From a virus, in the IMG/VR virus record IMGVR_UViG_3300046810_000149, positions 1 to 33,163 of that record: DNA of 33,163 nt; one strand, given 5' to 3'. A program made the position numbers and the translations under genes. The notes under the pieces are model-generated. The model was not told where the DNA came from. It did no database searches and saw nothing but the letters and a program-made list of their open reading frames with translations. Shown here piece after piece: positions 16,279-24,768 of the stretch (its first letter is position 1; each line of letters opens with the position of its first letter).

Positions 16279-16790
16279 GTACCGGCACCCTTTAAGCACC
16301 AGTCCAGTTCCCGCGCACGGCGGTTATCCAGCCCCTGATTGAACACGCCTTTGACGTACACCCACCGGGGCAGCTGATTGCAGGCATCGCGCCAGCGCCC
16401 GGTCTTCAGCAGCTTCACCATCGTCGAAGCGCAGGCGTTACCGGTGCCGACGTTGAACGCAAAAGACACCAGCGCGTCATACACCTTTTGCGGCATCCCC
16501 ACCCCGGCACAGCGCGCCAGCGCGCTTTCGACCCGCAACACGTTGGTGATGAAATTCCCCGCCGCCTGCCGTTCCGTGATTGTCCTTCCCAACACCACGC
16601 CGTGGGTGTTTCCGATCCCGTCTGTCCAGACGCCTGCACTGCACTGATAGGGACTGAGGCGGCAGCCTTCATAGTCCGCAATCAGCCGCATCCCCTCAAC
16701 GGAGGTGTGCAGCTGCTGGAAGCCGGGCAGCGTGGCGGCAATTGCCAGCACCACACCCACGGCGCAACGCTTAACGAGTTGCAGATTCAT
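16275..16790 (-). CDS. K: Endolysin K, signal-arrest-release lysozyme (GH24)
   Basis: The product is 171 residues, a T4-type lysozyme that cuts peptidoglycan. The N-terminus (residues 9-27, CAVGVVLAIAATLPGFQQL) is a weakly hydrophobic helix rich in Gly/Ala, as in SAR endolysins that are exported inactive and then released. The catalytic Glu is E41 in DYEGCRLSPYQ; the family spacing E-x8-D-x5-T is here E41-x8-C50-x5-T56, with Cys in place of Asp. GGGAGG precedes the ATG. It overlaps the holin gene by 20 bases. Confidence 0.88.
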   Translation of the reverse strand: MNLQLVKRCAVGVVLAIAATLPGFQQLHTSVEGMRLIADYEGCRLSPYQCSAGVWTDGIGNTHGVVLGRTITERQAAGNFITNVLRVESALARCAGVGMPQKVYDALVSFAFNVGTGNACASTMVKLLKTGRWRDACNQLPRWVYVKGVFNQGLDNRRARELDWCLKGAGT

Positions 16791-16983
16791 AGTCCTCCCG
16801 ACTGATACGCCCGCTGGCCAGCAGCTGGTAGGTCTTGCGCTTGTAGTACCAGCTGATGAAAGCCATCAGGATCCCGACCAGCAATCCGGCCACCGTTGAA
16901 ATATCTTTGAGCGACAGATCGCCCAGCCACGCCATCAGAATTGCAATGCACCAGGTGATAACGGTGCTGATTTTCTCCGCCAT
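16771..16983 (-). CDS. Holin
   Basis: A 70-residue protein with two predicted membrane helices (about residues 5-21 and 28-46) separated by a short turn (GDLSLKD), and a charged C-terminus (YYKRKTYQLLASGRISREDYESATR). It takes the place of P2 gene Y but resembles the shorter holin family seen in Fels-2- and HP1-like phages. It triggers lysis timing by depolarising the membrane, which would also release the SAR endolysin encoded next. No lysA antiholin follows. Confidence 0.82.
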   Translation of the reverse strand: MAEKISTVITWCIAILMAWLGDLSLKDISTVAGLLVGILMAFISWYYKRKTYQLLASGRISREDYESATR

Positions 16984-16986
16984 GAT

Positions 16987-17190
16987 TCAGTCCCAAAGCT
17001 GAACGGTCTGAGAGGTGGCAGCAGGCGCAGAGTCCGGCAGCTCAACCTCAAGGCCGTGAGGTAAAATCGGGCCATGTTCGGCCAGTCCCGGATTCGCCTG
17101 CAGCACCTGCTCCGTCACGCCCTGCGTACGCCCGTAATGACGCCAGCAGAGTGCGTCCACCGTGTCATACTGCAGCGCACGCACTTTCAT
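16987..17190 (-). CDS. X: Tail protein X (LysM-like)
   Basis: The product is 67 residues, exactly the length of P2 gpX, with the conserved DTVDALCWRHYGRTQGV and LPHGLEVELPD segments. The fold is LysM-like and the protein is needed for tail formation. The frame is open upstream to 17259, but the ATG at 17190 overlaps the L stop (ATGA) and fits the family length, so that start is preferred. Confidence 0.92.
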   Translation of the reverse strand: MKVRALQYDTVDALCWRHYGRTQGVTEQVLQANPGLAEHGPILPHGLEVELPDSAPAATSQTVQLWD

Positions 17191-17660
17191 CAGATCAGTT
17201 CCACAATGTTGTGCGGCATATCCTGCACCCGGCTGATCGCCCAGCGCGCATCGCGCCACAGGTCGCCGCTGGCATCGTCCAGCACCTCACCCCGTTTTGC
17301 GGCGGCTGCCGTTGCGTCATAATCCTGATAACGCTCGTTCAGAACCGCGCGCGCCCAGCACCAGACCGCATTTCGGTAGTGATGCAGGCGCTGGCTTTCT
17401 CCGGCCAGCTTTTCTGAAGGCACGTCCGCCAGGCTGTTGAAGCCCCTGATTTCCTGCCGTTCGCGGTAGCCATACAGCTCCGCATTCACCTCCGACATAG
17501 CAGTCAGAACGACCTGACGCAGGCGGGCCGGGGTTACGGTGCCGTCAACACGCATCGCCGTGCGAAAGCCCGCCAGATCGATATCCGGCCAGAAAGAGTT
17601 GTTGAGGATAATTTCCGGCGTATCCGACGCCTTTTCTGGCGCAACAAACTGCATTGTCAT
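17190..17660 (-). CDS. L: Head completion protein L
   Basis: The product is 156 residues (P2 gpL 169). The WPDIDLAGFRTAMRVDGTVT motif and the later WCWARAVLNERYQDYD segment are typical. It closes the filled head at the portal so that tails can attach. AGGAG is present about ten bases before the ATG at 17660. A 100-base gap separates it from M, the longest gap in this operon. Confidence 0.92.
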   Translation of the reverse strand: MTMQFVAPEKASDTPEIILNNSFWPDIDLAGFRTAMRVDGTVTPARLRQVVLTAMSEVNAELYGYRERQEIRGFNSLADVPSEKLAGESQRLHHYRNAVWCWARAVLNERYQDYDATAAAAKRGEVLDDASGDLWRDARWAISRVQDMPHNIVELI

Positions 17661-17760
17661 TGCCGTGGTACTCCTGAATTAGTCGGGCGGTGGACGGGGT
17701 TTTGATGCGGCAATGCCTGTCGCCACCCCGTGCCGCCCCGCGCGTTGGCACGTCCGGTTA

Positions 17761-18411
17761 TCAGCTGGCGTTGCGAAGCTTCCGCTCCAGCTGCTCTGTG
17801 TCTTTTTTCACGCCGCATTTGTCATCCAGCTGCATGGCGCGTTTCAGGTGATTCAGGGCTGAAACGGGCTGGCTTTCGCGCAGCACGTAGCCAAGCGACT
17901 TGTGCAGGCGGGCGCGTGACTGGTCAGGCATATCCAGACCATCGATCACGTCCAGCGTCTGCAGCAGCAGCTCAGCATCAAACGGGGTTTCGGCCAGAAT
18001 GGCGGCTTTGGCGGCATCGGCCATTTCTTCCGTCAGCAGCGTCTGCACGTTCCGGTTAAAGCCGGTAGGCATAACCCAGCCGTGTTTCAGTGCATGGCGT
18101 CCGATAGCAAGCGCACCGGCATATTCCCCGGCATCGATACGCCATAGCATCACGTACATCAGCACGTCATCCTGACGCGCACCGTCAGCGGCCAACACGC
18201 CCTCCGCCCAGGCTGCATACTTGGGCAGCACTTCCAGCTTGATTTCTGCTTTCTTGACGGTGGACTGGATGCCCTTCAGGCGGCGGCGGTCTTCACCCAG
18301 CTGCATCAGCATCAGGTCATAGCCTTTTTCATGGCGAACACTGCCGCCCTGTCGGGCGGCCTGTTCGGCCTGAATGCGCTGGCGGTGTTGCCGTGCGGGA
18401 CTCAGGCTCAT
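17761..18411 (-). CDS. M: Terminase small subunit M
   Basis: The product is 216 residues (P2 gpM 247). In P2 it acts with ATPase subunit P to recognise and cut cos and start packaging. It begins MSLSPARQHRQRIQAEQAA and contains the HEKGYDLMLMQLGEDRRRLK segment found in the family. It lies three bases after N. Its DNA target is presumably the cos site at 24769-24787. Confidence 0.9.
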   Translation of the reverse strand: MSLSPARQHRQRIQAEQAARQGGSVRHEKGYDLMLMQLGEDRRRLKGIQSTVKKAEIKLEVLPKYAAWAEGVLAADGARQDDVLMYVMLWRIDAGEYAGALAIGRHALKHGWVMPTGFNRNVQTLLTEEMADAAKAAILAETPFDAELLLQTLDVIDGLDMPDQSRARLHKSLGYVLRESQPVSALNHLKRAMQLDDKCGVKKDTEQLERKLRNAS

Positions 18412-18414
18412 GGG

Positions 18415-19476
18415 TTATGCCCCTGCTTCAGGGGCCACGGCTGAGAAGTCGCCGATGGTGATGTTTTCTACCAGCGCGGCGCAGCGGTAATCCTCAACCA
18501 CGTAGGCTTCGTTGACCGACTCAAAGTTTTCGATGCGGTCACGCTTCGGATTGTCGATAACCGAACGGCGGCGGGTGTCTTCCTGCCAGTAGATGGACAG
18601 GTTATCCAGGCGGGTGATCATCACCGCATTGGCCGGGAAGTACGGCGCACGAACTGCCTGCAGGCCACCCATGCGTTTCTGGCTGATAATCAGGTCAGCA
18701 GCCAGCTTTTCCGTATTGGCCTGATCGCTGTTGACCAGCGGGAAATACTTGTCAGACAGCAGCTCACGGCCACAGATAACAACCAGCTCGTCATCGTCCT
18801 GGAAAATCGGATCGATAAGCTCATTGACCGCATCCATCACCAGCGCGTCCAGGTTGGCGTAAGCGCCACCTTTGCCCACCTTCACCGGTGCGGCTGTGGT
18901 GGTGCCATCTTCTGCAGTGGTGCTGCCCAGCACGTTATCCGGCGCATCCTCACGCACCTTCTGCAGCCAGCCCTTGTTTACGTCCTGCAGCAGCTGATTC
19001 TCCGCGCGGTTGGAGGTTTTGACGCGCTTCACGCCGTTAAAACCGATCATGATGCGGTCCAGCGACTGACGCTTGATGATCGCGTCACGGATACGCACCT
19101 GGAAGTCCTGAAACTTGGCCCACATGTCCAGCTTCGCGTAGGTCAGCGCCGTATCGAAATTGGTCTGCTCACACTTGTACTCAACGCCCGCCATCACGGT
19201 CGGATCGGTTGGCTCACGGTCTTTCGCGGTGGTGTCAGTGGTGCCTGCAATGGTGCTGCCCACGCCAAGGCCTAGCAACTCGCCGGACTGTTCGGCCACG
19301 CCGATCACGTTGATGTTGGTGAGAAATGCGGCCGACTGCTGGATCTGGTCTTCAAGCGTCTGCGCCACTGACGCCTCCACGTTGAATTTGCTGGACAGGT
19401 CAATGACCTCCACGCCGTTCAGGCGTGCCAGCTGCATCAGGTAGGCGTTAAAGGCAAAGCGGGTTTTCTGTTTCAT
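18415..19476 (-). CDS. N: Major capsid protein N
   Basis: The product is 353 residues (P2 gpN 357) and has the HK97 fold in this family. It starts MKQKTRFAFNAYLMQLARLNGV, and the first 31 or so residues are normally removed by protease O. The segments DRIMIGFNG and the region with YFPLVNSD are characteristic. It follows the scaffold/protease gene O by 16 bases and is the main shell subunit. Confidence 0.95.
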   Translation of the reverse strand: MKQKTRFAFNAYLMQLARLNGVEVIDLSSKFNVEASVAQTLEDQIQQSAAFLTNINVIGVAEQSGELLGLGVGSTIAGTTDTTAKDREPTDPTVMAGVEYKCEQTNFDTALTYAKLDMWAKFQDFQVRIRDAIIKRQSLDRIMIGFNGVKRVKTSNRAENQLLQDVNKGWLQKVREDAPDNVLGSTTAEDGTTTAAPVKVGKGGAYANLDALVMDAVNELIDPIFQDDDELVVICGRELLSDKYFPLVNSDQANTEKLAADLIISQKRMGGLQAVRAPYFPANAVMITRLDNLSIYWQEDTRRRSVIDNPKRDRIENFESVNEAYVVEDYRCAALVENITIGDFSAVAPEAGA

Positions 19477-19492
19477 CGGGTTTGTTGCTCCA

Positions 19493-20347
19493 TCAGCAAT
19501 TGGTCAGGCCGCCAGCCGGTACGTCACCGCCCGGCGCACGCTGGCGATAATCGGTGCGGCTGTCCTGACGGCTCAGCTGCGCCTGAAGTTCGTTAAATGC
19601 GGCCACCTGCTCAGAGAAAGCGGCCTGCTGCGTTTGCAACTCCGTTTCCAGCTGGCTCAGCCGTCCGGCCTGCCCACTCAGTGCGGAATCCGTGCGGCTG
19701 CTCAGGCTCTGCTGCTCGGTGGCAACCAGCTCCACCGCCTTATGCACGTCAGAAAAGCGCGCATCGTCGGACTGCTCTTTTTTGCTGAACAGTGCGGTAA
19801 CGCGGGTGAACAGGGAAGGCTTGTCGTCCTGCGCTTCCGTCAGTTCGATCAACGTTTCTTCGGCGGCGGTAAACAGGTTTTCAGGGTGCTGTTTGCGGTT
19901 TGCCAGCGGATTACGCGTGGCCGTTGCGCTGAACGACAGGATTTCAGTTCCAAGGCTGGCCGGATCGTCAGTGGCTGCCAGGCCAATCAGATACGCCTTG
20001 CCGGTGTCGGCAAATTTCGGGCTGATCTCCATTGAGGTGAACAGCTTCTGCCCCAGCTTAACCAGCGCCACCAGACCGTCAGTCGGTTCGATGTCCGCAT
20101 ACAGCGCCATCTTTCCGGCCAGCGGCCCATCCTTGATTTCCTCTGCCGCCAGCGCCGTCACTTTGCCGTAGCGGTTAAACGTGCTGTCCGGGGAGTAAGA
20201 CTTGATGTGCTCAAGGTTGATCGTGGCTGTGTACAACTCCGGGTTATACGCGGCGGCCATCTGTTCCAGCCATTCGCGCGTGATTTCGCGTCCGTCCGTG
20301 GTGGCACCTTCCACCCCGATACGAAAACGTTTTGCTTTTACCGTCAT
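19493..20347 (-). CDS. O: Capsid scaffold and protease O
   Basis: The product is 284 residues, the same length as P2 gpO. The N-terminal half is a serine protease whose triad is visible as D18, H47 (in INLEHIK) and S105 (in FTSMEIS), equivalent to D19/H48/S107 of P2. The C-terminal half (from about 200) is a Gln-rich coiled coil that serves as internal scaffold. It is the first gene of the long O-to-S operon, about 33 bases after the predicted PO start. Confidence 0.94.
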   Translation of the reverse strand: MTVKAKRFRIGVEGATTDGREITREWLEQMAAAYNPELYTATINLEHIKSYSPDSTFNRYGKVTALAAEEIKDGPLAGKMALYADIEPTDGLVALVKLGQKLFTSMEISPKFADTGKAYLIGLAATDDPASLGTEILSFSATATRNPLANRKQHPENLFTAAEETLIELTEAQDDKPSLFTRVTALFSKKEQSDDARFSDVHKAVELVATEQQSLSSRTDSALSGQAGRLSQLETELQTQQAAFSEQVAAFNELQAQLSRQDSRTDYRQRAPGGDVPAGGLTNC

Positions 20348-20426
20348 GAGCCAGGCTCCGTTGAGAAATAACTCTGTGAGGCCTTATGTTTGCGGTGATG
20401 GGGGGTCTGAAACAACGGGCTGGCAT

Positions 20427-20444
20427 TGTGGGGGGAACCACACA
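20427..20444. promoter_or_regulatory. Shared Ogr-binding site for divergent PO and PP
   Basis: TGT-N12-ACA sits inside a larger near-palindrome (TTGTGGGGGG ... CCACACAA). Centred at 20435.5, it predicts a minus-strand start near 20380 for O and a plus-strand start near 20490 for P. CATAAG at 20383-20388 (minus) and TATTTT at 20479-20484 (plus) are plausible -10 elements. It is the only such dyad in the O-P gap. Confidence 0.65.
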
Positions 20445-20490
20445 ATCAGATGCGGCAGAAAAGGCGGCGTCGGGGCCGTATTTTGGGGCA

Positions 20491-22257
20491 ATGAATACAA
20501 CACTGACGCCCGCAGACCTCGATCCCCGCAGACAGGCTCTTATCCTGTACTTTCAGGGATACCGCATCGCCCGCATTGCTGAAATGCTGGGAGAGAAACC
20601 CGCAACCGTTCACAGCTGGAAGAAGCGCGACAAGTGGGGAGACTATGGCCCGCTTGATCAGATGCAGCTGACCACCGCCGCACGTTACTGCCAGCTGATT
20701 ATGAAGGAGCAGAAAGAAGGGAAAGATTTCAAGGAGATTGACCTGCTGGCGCGCCAGTCCGAGCGCCACGCCCGCATCGATAAGTTCAGCAACGGCGGGA
20801 ATGAATCGGATCTGAACCCGAAGGTGGCCAACCGCAACAGCGGCCCGCGTAAGCCGCCTGAGAAAAACGTCTTTAGCGACGAACAGATTGAAAAGCTGCA
20901 GGAGGTTTTCCACGGCTCGATGTTCGGTTATCAGCGCAACTGGTGGGAAGCGGGCAACAAGCACCGCATCCGCAACGTCCTGAAGTCGCGCCAGATTGGC
21001 GCAACCTTCTACTTTGCCCGCGAAGCGCTGATTGATGCGCTAACCACCGGCCGCAACCAGATTTTCCTGTCAGCCAGTAAGGCGCAGGCGCACGTCTTTA
21101 AGCAGTACATCATTGAGTTTGCCCGTGAGGTGGACGTGGATCTGAAGGGCGACCCGATGACGCTCAGTAACGGCGCGTGCCTGTACTTCCTTGGCACCAA
21201 CGCCCGTACCGCGCAGAGCTATCACGGAAACCTCTATCTGGATGAATACTTCTGGATCCCGAGATTCCAAGAGCTGCGCAAGGTGGCGTCCGGTATGGCG
21301 CTGCACAAAAAGTGGCGGCAAACCTATTTCTCCACCCCGTCCAGCCTGACGCACAGCGCTTATCCGTTCTGGTCCGGCGCCCTGTTCAACCGCGGCCGCG
21401 CCAAAACGGATCGCGTGGACATCGACCTTACGCACGGCTTCCTGTCGCCGGGCAAGTTTTGCGATGATGGCCAGTTCCGCCAGATTGTCACCGTTGAGGA
21501 TGCGGTGCGTGGTGGCTGCAACCTGTTCGATATCGACCAGCTACGCCTGGAGTACAGCCCGCCGGAATATCAGAACCTGCTGATGTGTGAGTTTATCGAC
21601 GACCTCGCGTCCGTGTTCCCGCTTGCCGATCTGCAGGCGTGCATGGTGGACAGCTGGGAAGTCTGGCAGGACTTTGAGGCGCTGGCACTGCGTCCATTCG
21701 GCTGGCGTGAAGTCTGGATTGGATATGACCCGGCCAAAGGCACGCAGCACGGCGACAGCGCCGGATGCGTGGTGATTGCGCCCCCTTCCGTTCCGGGCGG
21801 CAAATTCCGCATTCTGGAGCGCCACCAGTGGCGCGGTATGGACTTCCGCGCGCAGGCCGATGCCATCAAAGAGCTTACCCGCCAGTACAACGTGACCTAC
21901 ATTGGCATTGACTCCACCGGTGTGGGCCATGGCGTCTATGAGAACGTGAAGATGTTTTTCCCGGCGGTAAAAGAGTTTGTTTATAACCCGAACGTGAAAA
22001 ACGCCCTGGTGCTTAAGGCATACGACATCATCAGCCACCGCCGTCTGGAGTTCGACGCGGGCCACACCGACATCGCCCAGTCATTCATGGCTATCCGCCG
22101 GGCAACAACCGCCAGCGGCAACCGTCCGACCTATGAAGCCAGCCGCAGCGAAGAAGCCAGCCACGCCGATTTAGCCTGGGCAACCATGCACGCCCTTTCC
22201 AATGAGCCGCTTCAGGGTGAAGCCGCACACACCAGCAACATCGTGGAGATTTTTTAA
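20491..22257 (+). CDS. P: Terminase large (ATPase) subunit P
   Basis: The product is 588 residues (P2 gpP 590). An N-terminal HTH (GYRIARIAEMLGEKPATVHSW) is followed by the ATPase core: the Walker A-like SRQIGAT and the Walker B LYLDEYFW. The nuclease domain has IGYDPAKG and IGIDSTG. The frame extends upstream to 20386, but the homologous part begins at the ATG at 20491. Only a weak GGGG lies just before it. It is translated with Q, whose ATG overlaps the P stop region (TAAATG). Confidence 0.94.
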   Translation: MNTTLTPADLDPRRQALILYFQGYRIARIAEMLGEKPATVHSWKKRDKWGDYGPLDQMQLTTAARYCQLIMKEQKEGKDFKEIDLLARQSERHARIDKFSNGGNESDLNPKVANRNSGPRKPPEKNVFSDEQIEKLQEVFHGSMFGYQRNWWEAGNKHRIRNVLKSRQIGATFYFAREALIDALTTGRNQIFLSASKAQAHVFKQYIIEFAREVDVDLKGDPMTLSNGACLYFLGTNARTAQSYHGNLYLDEYFWIPRFQELRKVASGMALHKKWRQTYFSTPSSLTHSAYPFWSGALFNRGRAKTDRVDIDLTHGFLSPGKFCDDGQFRQIVTVEDAVRGGCNLFDIDQLRLEYSPPEYQNLLMCEFIDDLASVFPLADLQACMVDSWEVWQDFEALALRPFGWREVWIGYDPAKGTQHGDSAGCVVIAPPSVPGGKFRILERHQWRGMDFRAQADAIKELTRQYNVTYIGIDSTGVGHGVYENVKMFFPAVKEFVYNPNVKNALVLKAYDIISHRRLEFDAGHTDIAQSFMAIRRATTASGNRPTYEASRSEEASHADLAWATMHALSNEPLQGEAAHTSNIVEIF

Positions 22258-23298
22258 ATGAGCAAACGCAGGAACCGCAGCGGCCAGCAGGCCATTACCC
22301 GAACCGTTCAGGCCAGCGCGCCGCAACAGCCGCACGCGGAGGCGTTCACCTTTGGCGATCCGGTGCCGGTGCTGGACCGGCGGGAGCTGCTGGATTACGT
22401 CGAATGCGTGGTGATGGATAAGTGGTATGAGCCGCCGGTGAGCTTTGACGGGTTAGCGCGCACGTTTCGCGCGGCCGTTCACCACAGTTCGCCGATTGCT
22501 GTTAAGCGCAACATCCTGACCAGCACCTTTATCCCGCACCCGCTCCTGAGCCAGCAGGCGTTCAGCCGTTTCGTTCAGGACTATCTGGTCTTTGGTAACG
22601 CCTATCTGGAAAAGCGCACTAACCGGCTTGGCGGCGTTTTATCGCTGGAGCCGGCACTGGCAAAGTTTACCCGGCGCGGAACTGATTTGGATACCTACTG
22701 GTTTGTGCAGTACGGCCTGACATCGCAGCCGTATGAATTCACCAAAGGCAGCATCTTCCACCTGATGGAACCGGATCTGAATCAGGAGGTTTACGGTCTG
22801 CCGGAGTACCTGTCAGCCATTCCTTCCACGCTGCTGAATGAGTCGGCCACGCTGTTCCGCCGTAAGTACTACATGAACGGCAGCCATGCGGGCTTCATCA
22901 TGTATATGACCGACCCGGCGCAGAGTCAGGAGGACGTGAATAACATCCGTACGGCGATGAAAGGAGCCAAGGGGCCAGGCAACTTCCGTAACCTGTTTAT
23001 GTACTCGCCGAGCGGCAAGAAGGACGGCATTCAGATCATCCCACTGTCAGAGGTGGCAGCGAAAGATGAATTTCTTAGTATCAAGAATGTCAGCCGCGAT
23101 GACATGATGGCCGCGCACCGAGTACCGCCTCAGATGATGGGAATCATGCCAAGTAATGTTGGGGGATTTGGTGATGTTGAGAAGGCTAGTCGGGTGTTTG
23201 TAAGGAACGAACTAATTCCCATACAGAAACGGTTAGAAGAACTTAATCATTGGATTGGTGATGACGTAATCAATTTTACACTGTACTCATTAGAGTAA
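22258..23298 (+). CDS. Q: Portal protein Q
   Basis: The product is 346 residues (P2 gpQ 344), of the PBSX/P2 portal family. It forms the dodecamer ring at the capsid vertex through which DNA passes. Conserved segments are VFGNAYLEKRTNRLGGV and MGIMPSNVGGFGDVEKA. It follows P without a gap. The last 200 or so bases are distinctly more AT-rich than the rest although the protein stays conserved, which suggests recombination next to the cargo operon. Confidence 0.95.
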   Translation: MSKRRNRSGQQAITRTVQASAPQQPHAEAFTFGDPVPVLDRRELLDYVECVVMDKWYEPPVSFDGLARTFRAAVHHSSPIAVKRNILTSTFIPHPLLSQQAFSRFVQDYLVFGNAYLEKRTNRLGGVLSLEPALAKFTRRGTDLDTYWFVQYGLTSQPYEFTKGSIFHLMEPDLNQEVYGLPEYLSAIPSTLLNESATLFRRKYYMNGSHAGFIMYMTDPAQSQEDVNNIRTAMKGAKGPGNFRNLFMYSPSGKKDGIQIIPLSEVAAKDEFLSIKNVSRDDMMAAHRVPPQMMGIMPSNVGGFGDVEKASRVFVRNELIPIQKRLEELNHWIGDDVINFTLYSLE

Positions 23299-23317
23299 AT
23301 GATATTTAGACTATGAT

Positions 23318-23347
23318 AAAGGAACCCCATTTCAATGGAGTTCCTTT
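23318..23347. terminator. Bidirectional terminator between Q and the TIR gene
   Basis: An interrupted stem (AAAGGAAC 23318-23325 with GTTCCTTT 23340-23347, inner CCAT/ATGG) with a TTCA loop lies between convergent genes. T runs follow on the plus strand (CCTTTTCT) and A-derived T on the minus strand, so it can end both the P-Q and the cargo transcripts. Confidence 0.75.
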
Positions 23348-23353
23348 TCTCAT

Positions 23354-23971
23354 TCAAAATCCAAACAGTGAATTACTTCTAATTGCTGGAACTTCTGCGG
23401 AATTTCTTTTTGCAGCAGGAACCATAGCTTTTCTTTTGTCGAATGCCTGATCTATAAAATATTCAGGATTAACTACAAATTGTGAAAATCTCACCAAAGA
23501 GCAAAAGACATCACTGTCATTATAATGTGGCACTGTTTTTTCATAAACATGATTTTTCTTAACAAGGTATGGAAGATATAAATCATAACCGACACCTGGA
23601 GTTCTCAGACCCATTGAGCACCCACAACTCGCATCAGAACATGTGGCAGGAGAAAAGATGCTATCGTAAAGATCATCTCGAATGACTCCCACTAGCCCAT
23701 TATAACCATCACCCCATAAGGAAGCTTGTATTTCTGAGTTAACAAATTTTCTTTGCTTTGTTTCCCTACCAATCAAAACCACAGTAACAGTAGAATCTTC
23801 AAGGTATTCCTCACGGATTTTTCTCATGATACTTTCTTCACTGATAGTTGTACTTATATCCCCATCACTAACAGATTTATCTATAAATGACTCCCCCCCA
23901 AATTTCTCAATAAGATCATCTTTGAGGTCTTGCTCATTCGCATGATGATAACTTAGAAAAGTCTTGTGCAT
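23354..23971 (-). CDS. TIR-like protein (DUF1863/ThsB type), putative defence gene
   Basis: This 205-residue protein starts MHKTFLSYHHANEQDLKDD, the first strand and helix of the MTH538/ThsB-type TIR-like fold. Conserved features follow: FIDKSVSDGD, then SIMRKIREEYLEDSTVTVVLIG, RETKQRKFVNSEIQASL with a Glu at position 80 where TIR enzymes keep their catalytic Glu, and a later YLPYLVKKN. ThsB proteins make NAD-derived signals after phage infection. The frame could start at 23983, but the ATG at 23971 has GGGAG five bases upstream. The gene follows the membrane-protein gene at once. GC content is about one third, unlike the neighbours. The role in defence is inferred. Confidence 0.75.
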   Translation of the reverse strand: MHKTFLSYHHANEQDLKDDLIEKFGGESFIDKSVSDGDISTTISEESIMRKIREEYLEDSTVTVVLIGRETKQRKFVNSEIQASLWGDGYNGLVGVIRDDLYDSIFSPATCSDASCGCSMGLRTPGVGYDLYLPYLVKKNHVYEKTVPHYNDSDVFCSLVRFSQFVVNPEYFIDQAFDKRKAMVPAAKRNSAEVPAIRSNSLFGF

Positions 23972-23973
23972 CA

Positions 23974-24702
23974 CTACTCCCATTTTTCAATTTCAATTTC
24001 AAATTTAATAGCAAAAGATTTTTTGAAAAAATCATTCACATCCATAAAACCCTCAACAATCTTAGCAAAATGGTAATAATGTGTTTGAATTGTGCCGATA
24101 GGGGTCAAATGGTAGGATAAGGAAATAATCTTACCTTCTGAATCTTGATCTTGCGTTTGCACACAATCCTTTTCAGATATAAATTTATGCCACCGCCTGT
24201 AATTATTTTGATGTTGTGTCAAAAAATCATTGAGCGTTTTAAGGGCTTCATTGGAAATCAAGTAAAGATCTTTATCTCTTTTTCTCTTGATATTAAGTAT
24301 TTTCATTTCACTTCTAATGAAGTTATAACATTCGAAATAAGAGTTCAACACCTCATCAAAGGCATCATAATTTGGATTAATTTTAAAAACGGTGCGCTTC
24401 GTATCAAAATAATTCTTTATTGATTTTTTGAACAAAATGTCGGAATTATCAAATAGAACATTAATACCACCAAAGCTTAACTGTTCAACTTTGAAAGAAT
24501 AACGCTTGTGCGCGGCTCCTACTAGAAGTAGGTATGCCACAAGACACAAAATAAACACTGATAATAATGCTTTGATGATGCCAACATTTGACATGAAATT
24601 GGCAGTAAACCACCATTTCTCCATAGGAGAAAATGGAACTGAACCAATGATAGTCATGAGCAATACAAACAAGCACCCCCATGAAACCCAATACTTTAAC
24701 AT
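23974..24702 (-). CDS. Two-helix membrane protein paired with the TIR-like gene
   Basis: The product is 242 residues. Helix 1 (about 5-22) and helix 2 (about 40-63) are followed by a charged cytosolic domain of about 180 residues, rich in Lys, Phe and Tyr and mostly helical (YFECYNFIRSEMKILNIKRK, then DKDLYLISNEALKTL). I do not recognise the soluble domain. AAGGAT lies seven bases before the ATG. Its last bases (TGGGAGTAG) carry the ribosome binding site of the TIR gene, so the two are one operon. By analogy with Thoeris and CBASS membrane effectors it may damage the membrane when a TIR signal binds. This is inference. Confidence 0.6.
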   Translation of the reverse strand: MLKYWVSWGCLFVLLMTIIGSVPFSPMEKWWFTANFMSNVGIIKALLSVFILCLVAYLLLVGAAHKRYSFKVEQLSFGGINVLFDNSDILFKKSIKNYFDTKRTVFKINPNYDAFDEVLNSYFECYNFIRSEMKILNIKRKRDKDLYLISNEALKTLNDFLTQHQNNYRRWHKFISEKDCVQTQDQDSEGKIISLSYHLTPIGTIQTHYYHFAKIVEGFMDVNDFFKKSFAIKFEIEIEKWE

Positions 24703-24726
24703 CGGATTATCCTTAATTTTTCTTTA

Positions 24727-24755
24727 ATAATACTCTACATTTTGGGTGTATGGAA
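24727..24755 (-). promoter_or_regulatory. Possible promoter of the TIR/membrane-protein operon
   Basis: On the minus strand TATTAT (24727-24732) is a good -10 about 25 bases before the first start codon. The sequence at -35 (TTCCAT) is poor. It lies wholly on the Q side of cos, so the operon would keep its promoter on the linear virion DNA. Confidence 0.3.
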
Positions 24756-24768
24756 GTCACTGCGCGCG

